Part shown: positions 5,337 through 5,408 of the stretch, in pieces | Layout of the letters: the number at the start of each line of letters is the position of its first letter | Position numbering within the stretch: position 1 is the stretch's first letter | NCBI GenBank assembly: GCA_016926135.1 | Contig: JAFGPH010000245.1 | Coordinates: 1 to 5,408, forward strand | DNA: 5,408 nucleotides | Direction: 5' to 3' | Source: Deltaproteobacteria bacterium | GTDB lineage: Bacteria > Desulfobacterota > DSM-4660 > Desulfatiglandales > HGW-15 | Made by a program: the position numbers and the translations under genes | The notes under the pieces: model-generated | Databases searched by the model: none | What the model saw: only the letters and a program-made list of their open reading frames with translations | What the model was told of the DNA's origin: nothing

Positions 5337-5408
5337 TTATACCCTTTCTTCCAGTTCCTTCTGCCGTCCGAAAAGCCCTGAAGGTCTGAGGATGAGCGTA
5401 ATGATGAT
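5337..5408 (-). CDS. livH: LIV-type permease LivH, C-terminal end only (cut by window edge)
   Basis: Reading the minus strand from the right edge gives 23 codons and a TAA stop at 5337-5339. The peptide begins IIITLILRPSGLFG and ends ELEERV. A last hydrophobic stretch running into LxLRPSGLFG and a short charged tail is the usual end of LivH permeases, and the position directly upstream of livM (3 bases between stop and GTG) matches the normal livH-livM order. The rest of the gene lies outside the window, so integrity and length cannot be judged. Confidence 0.8.
   Translation of the reverse strand: MIITLILRPSGLFGRQKELEERV
5342..5347 (-). promoter_or_regulatory. Ribosome-binding site of livM
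   Basis: AAAGGG on the minus strand lies 8 bases before the GTG start and inside the last codons of livH. It supports the GTG at 5333 over the later ATG, and implies that livM is translated right behind livH. Confidence 0.5.

Overview
The window carries two opposed transcription units. On the minus strand, filling about 80% of the sequence, is the downstream part of a branched-chain-amino-acid-type (LIV/HAAT family) ABC transporter operon. In transcription order it reads: the last codons of a livH-type permease (cut by the right edge), a livM-type permease, a livG-type ATPase, a livF-type ATPase, then an AMP-forming acyl-CoA synthetase. The genes are tightly packed: a 3 nt gap between livH and livM, a 4 nt ATGA overlap between livM and livG, an 8 nt overlap between livG and livF, and 48-49 nt between livF and the ligase. 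This points to one polycistronic message. The periplasmic binding protein and most of livH would lie beyond the right edge, if present.

On the plus strand at the left is one small histidine kinase gene. It converges on the ligase gene, with about 61 nt between the two stop codons. The protein consists of almost nothing but the phospho-acceptor and ATPase domains. No sensor domain, transmembrane segment or response regulator is visible in the window.

The left 279 bases hold no convincing gene. They contain a short GCGTC-rich element that resembles a dispersed intergenic repeat of environmental bacteria, a hairpin followed by a T-rich run that could terminate transcription arriving from the left, a weak extended -10 promoter candidate, and a short open frame that is in frame with the kinase and separated from it by a single TAG codon.

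A LIV-type importer encoded with an acyl-CoA ligase suggests uptake of a carboxylic acid (aromatic, aliphatic or amino-acid derived) followed by CoA activation in the cytoplasm. This layout is common in metabolically versatile proteobacteria, including Desulfobacterota (former Deltaproteobacteria). I lean to that group from the protein style, the HDLKxPL-type kinase and the repeat, but this is inference. By eye the kinase region is clearly less GC-rich than the operon, so the two units may have different histories.

Most of the window is recognisable. The parts worth a second look are the sensorless kinase and its upstream TAG-interrupted frame, the left-edge repeat, unusual nucleotide-binding motifs in the two ATPases, and the ligase's divergent hinge region.
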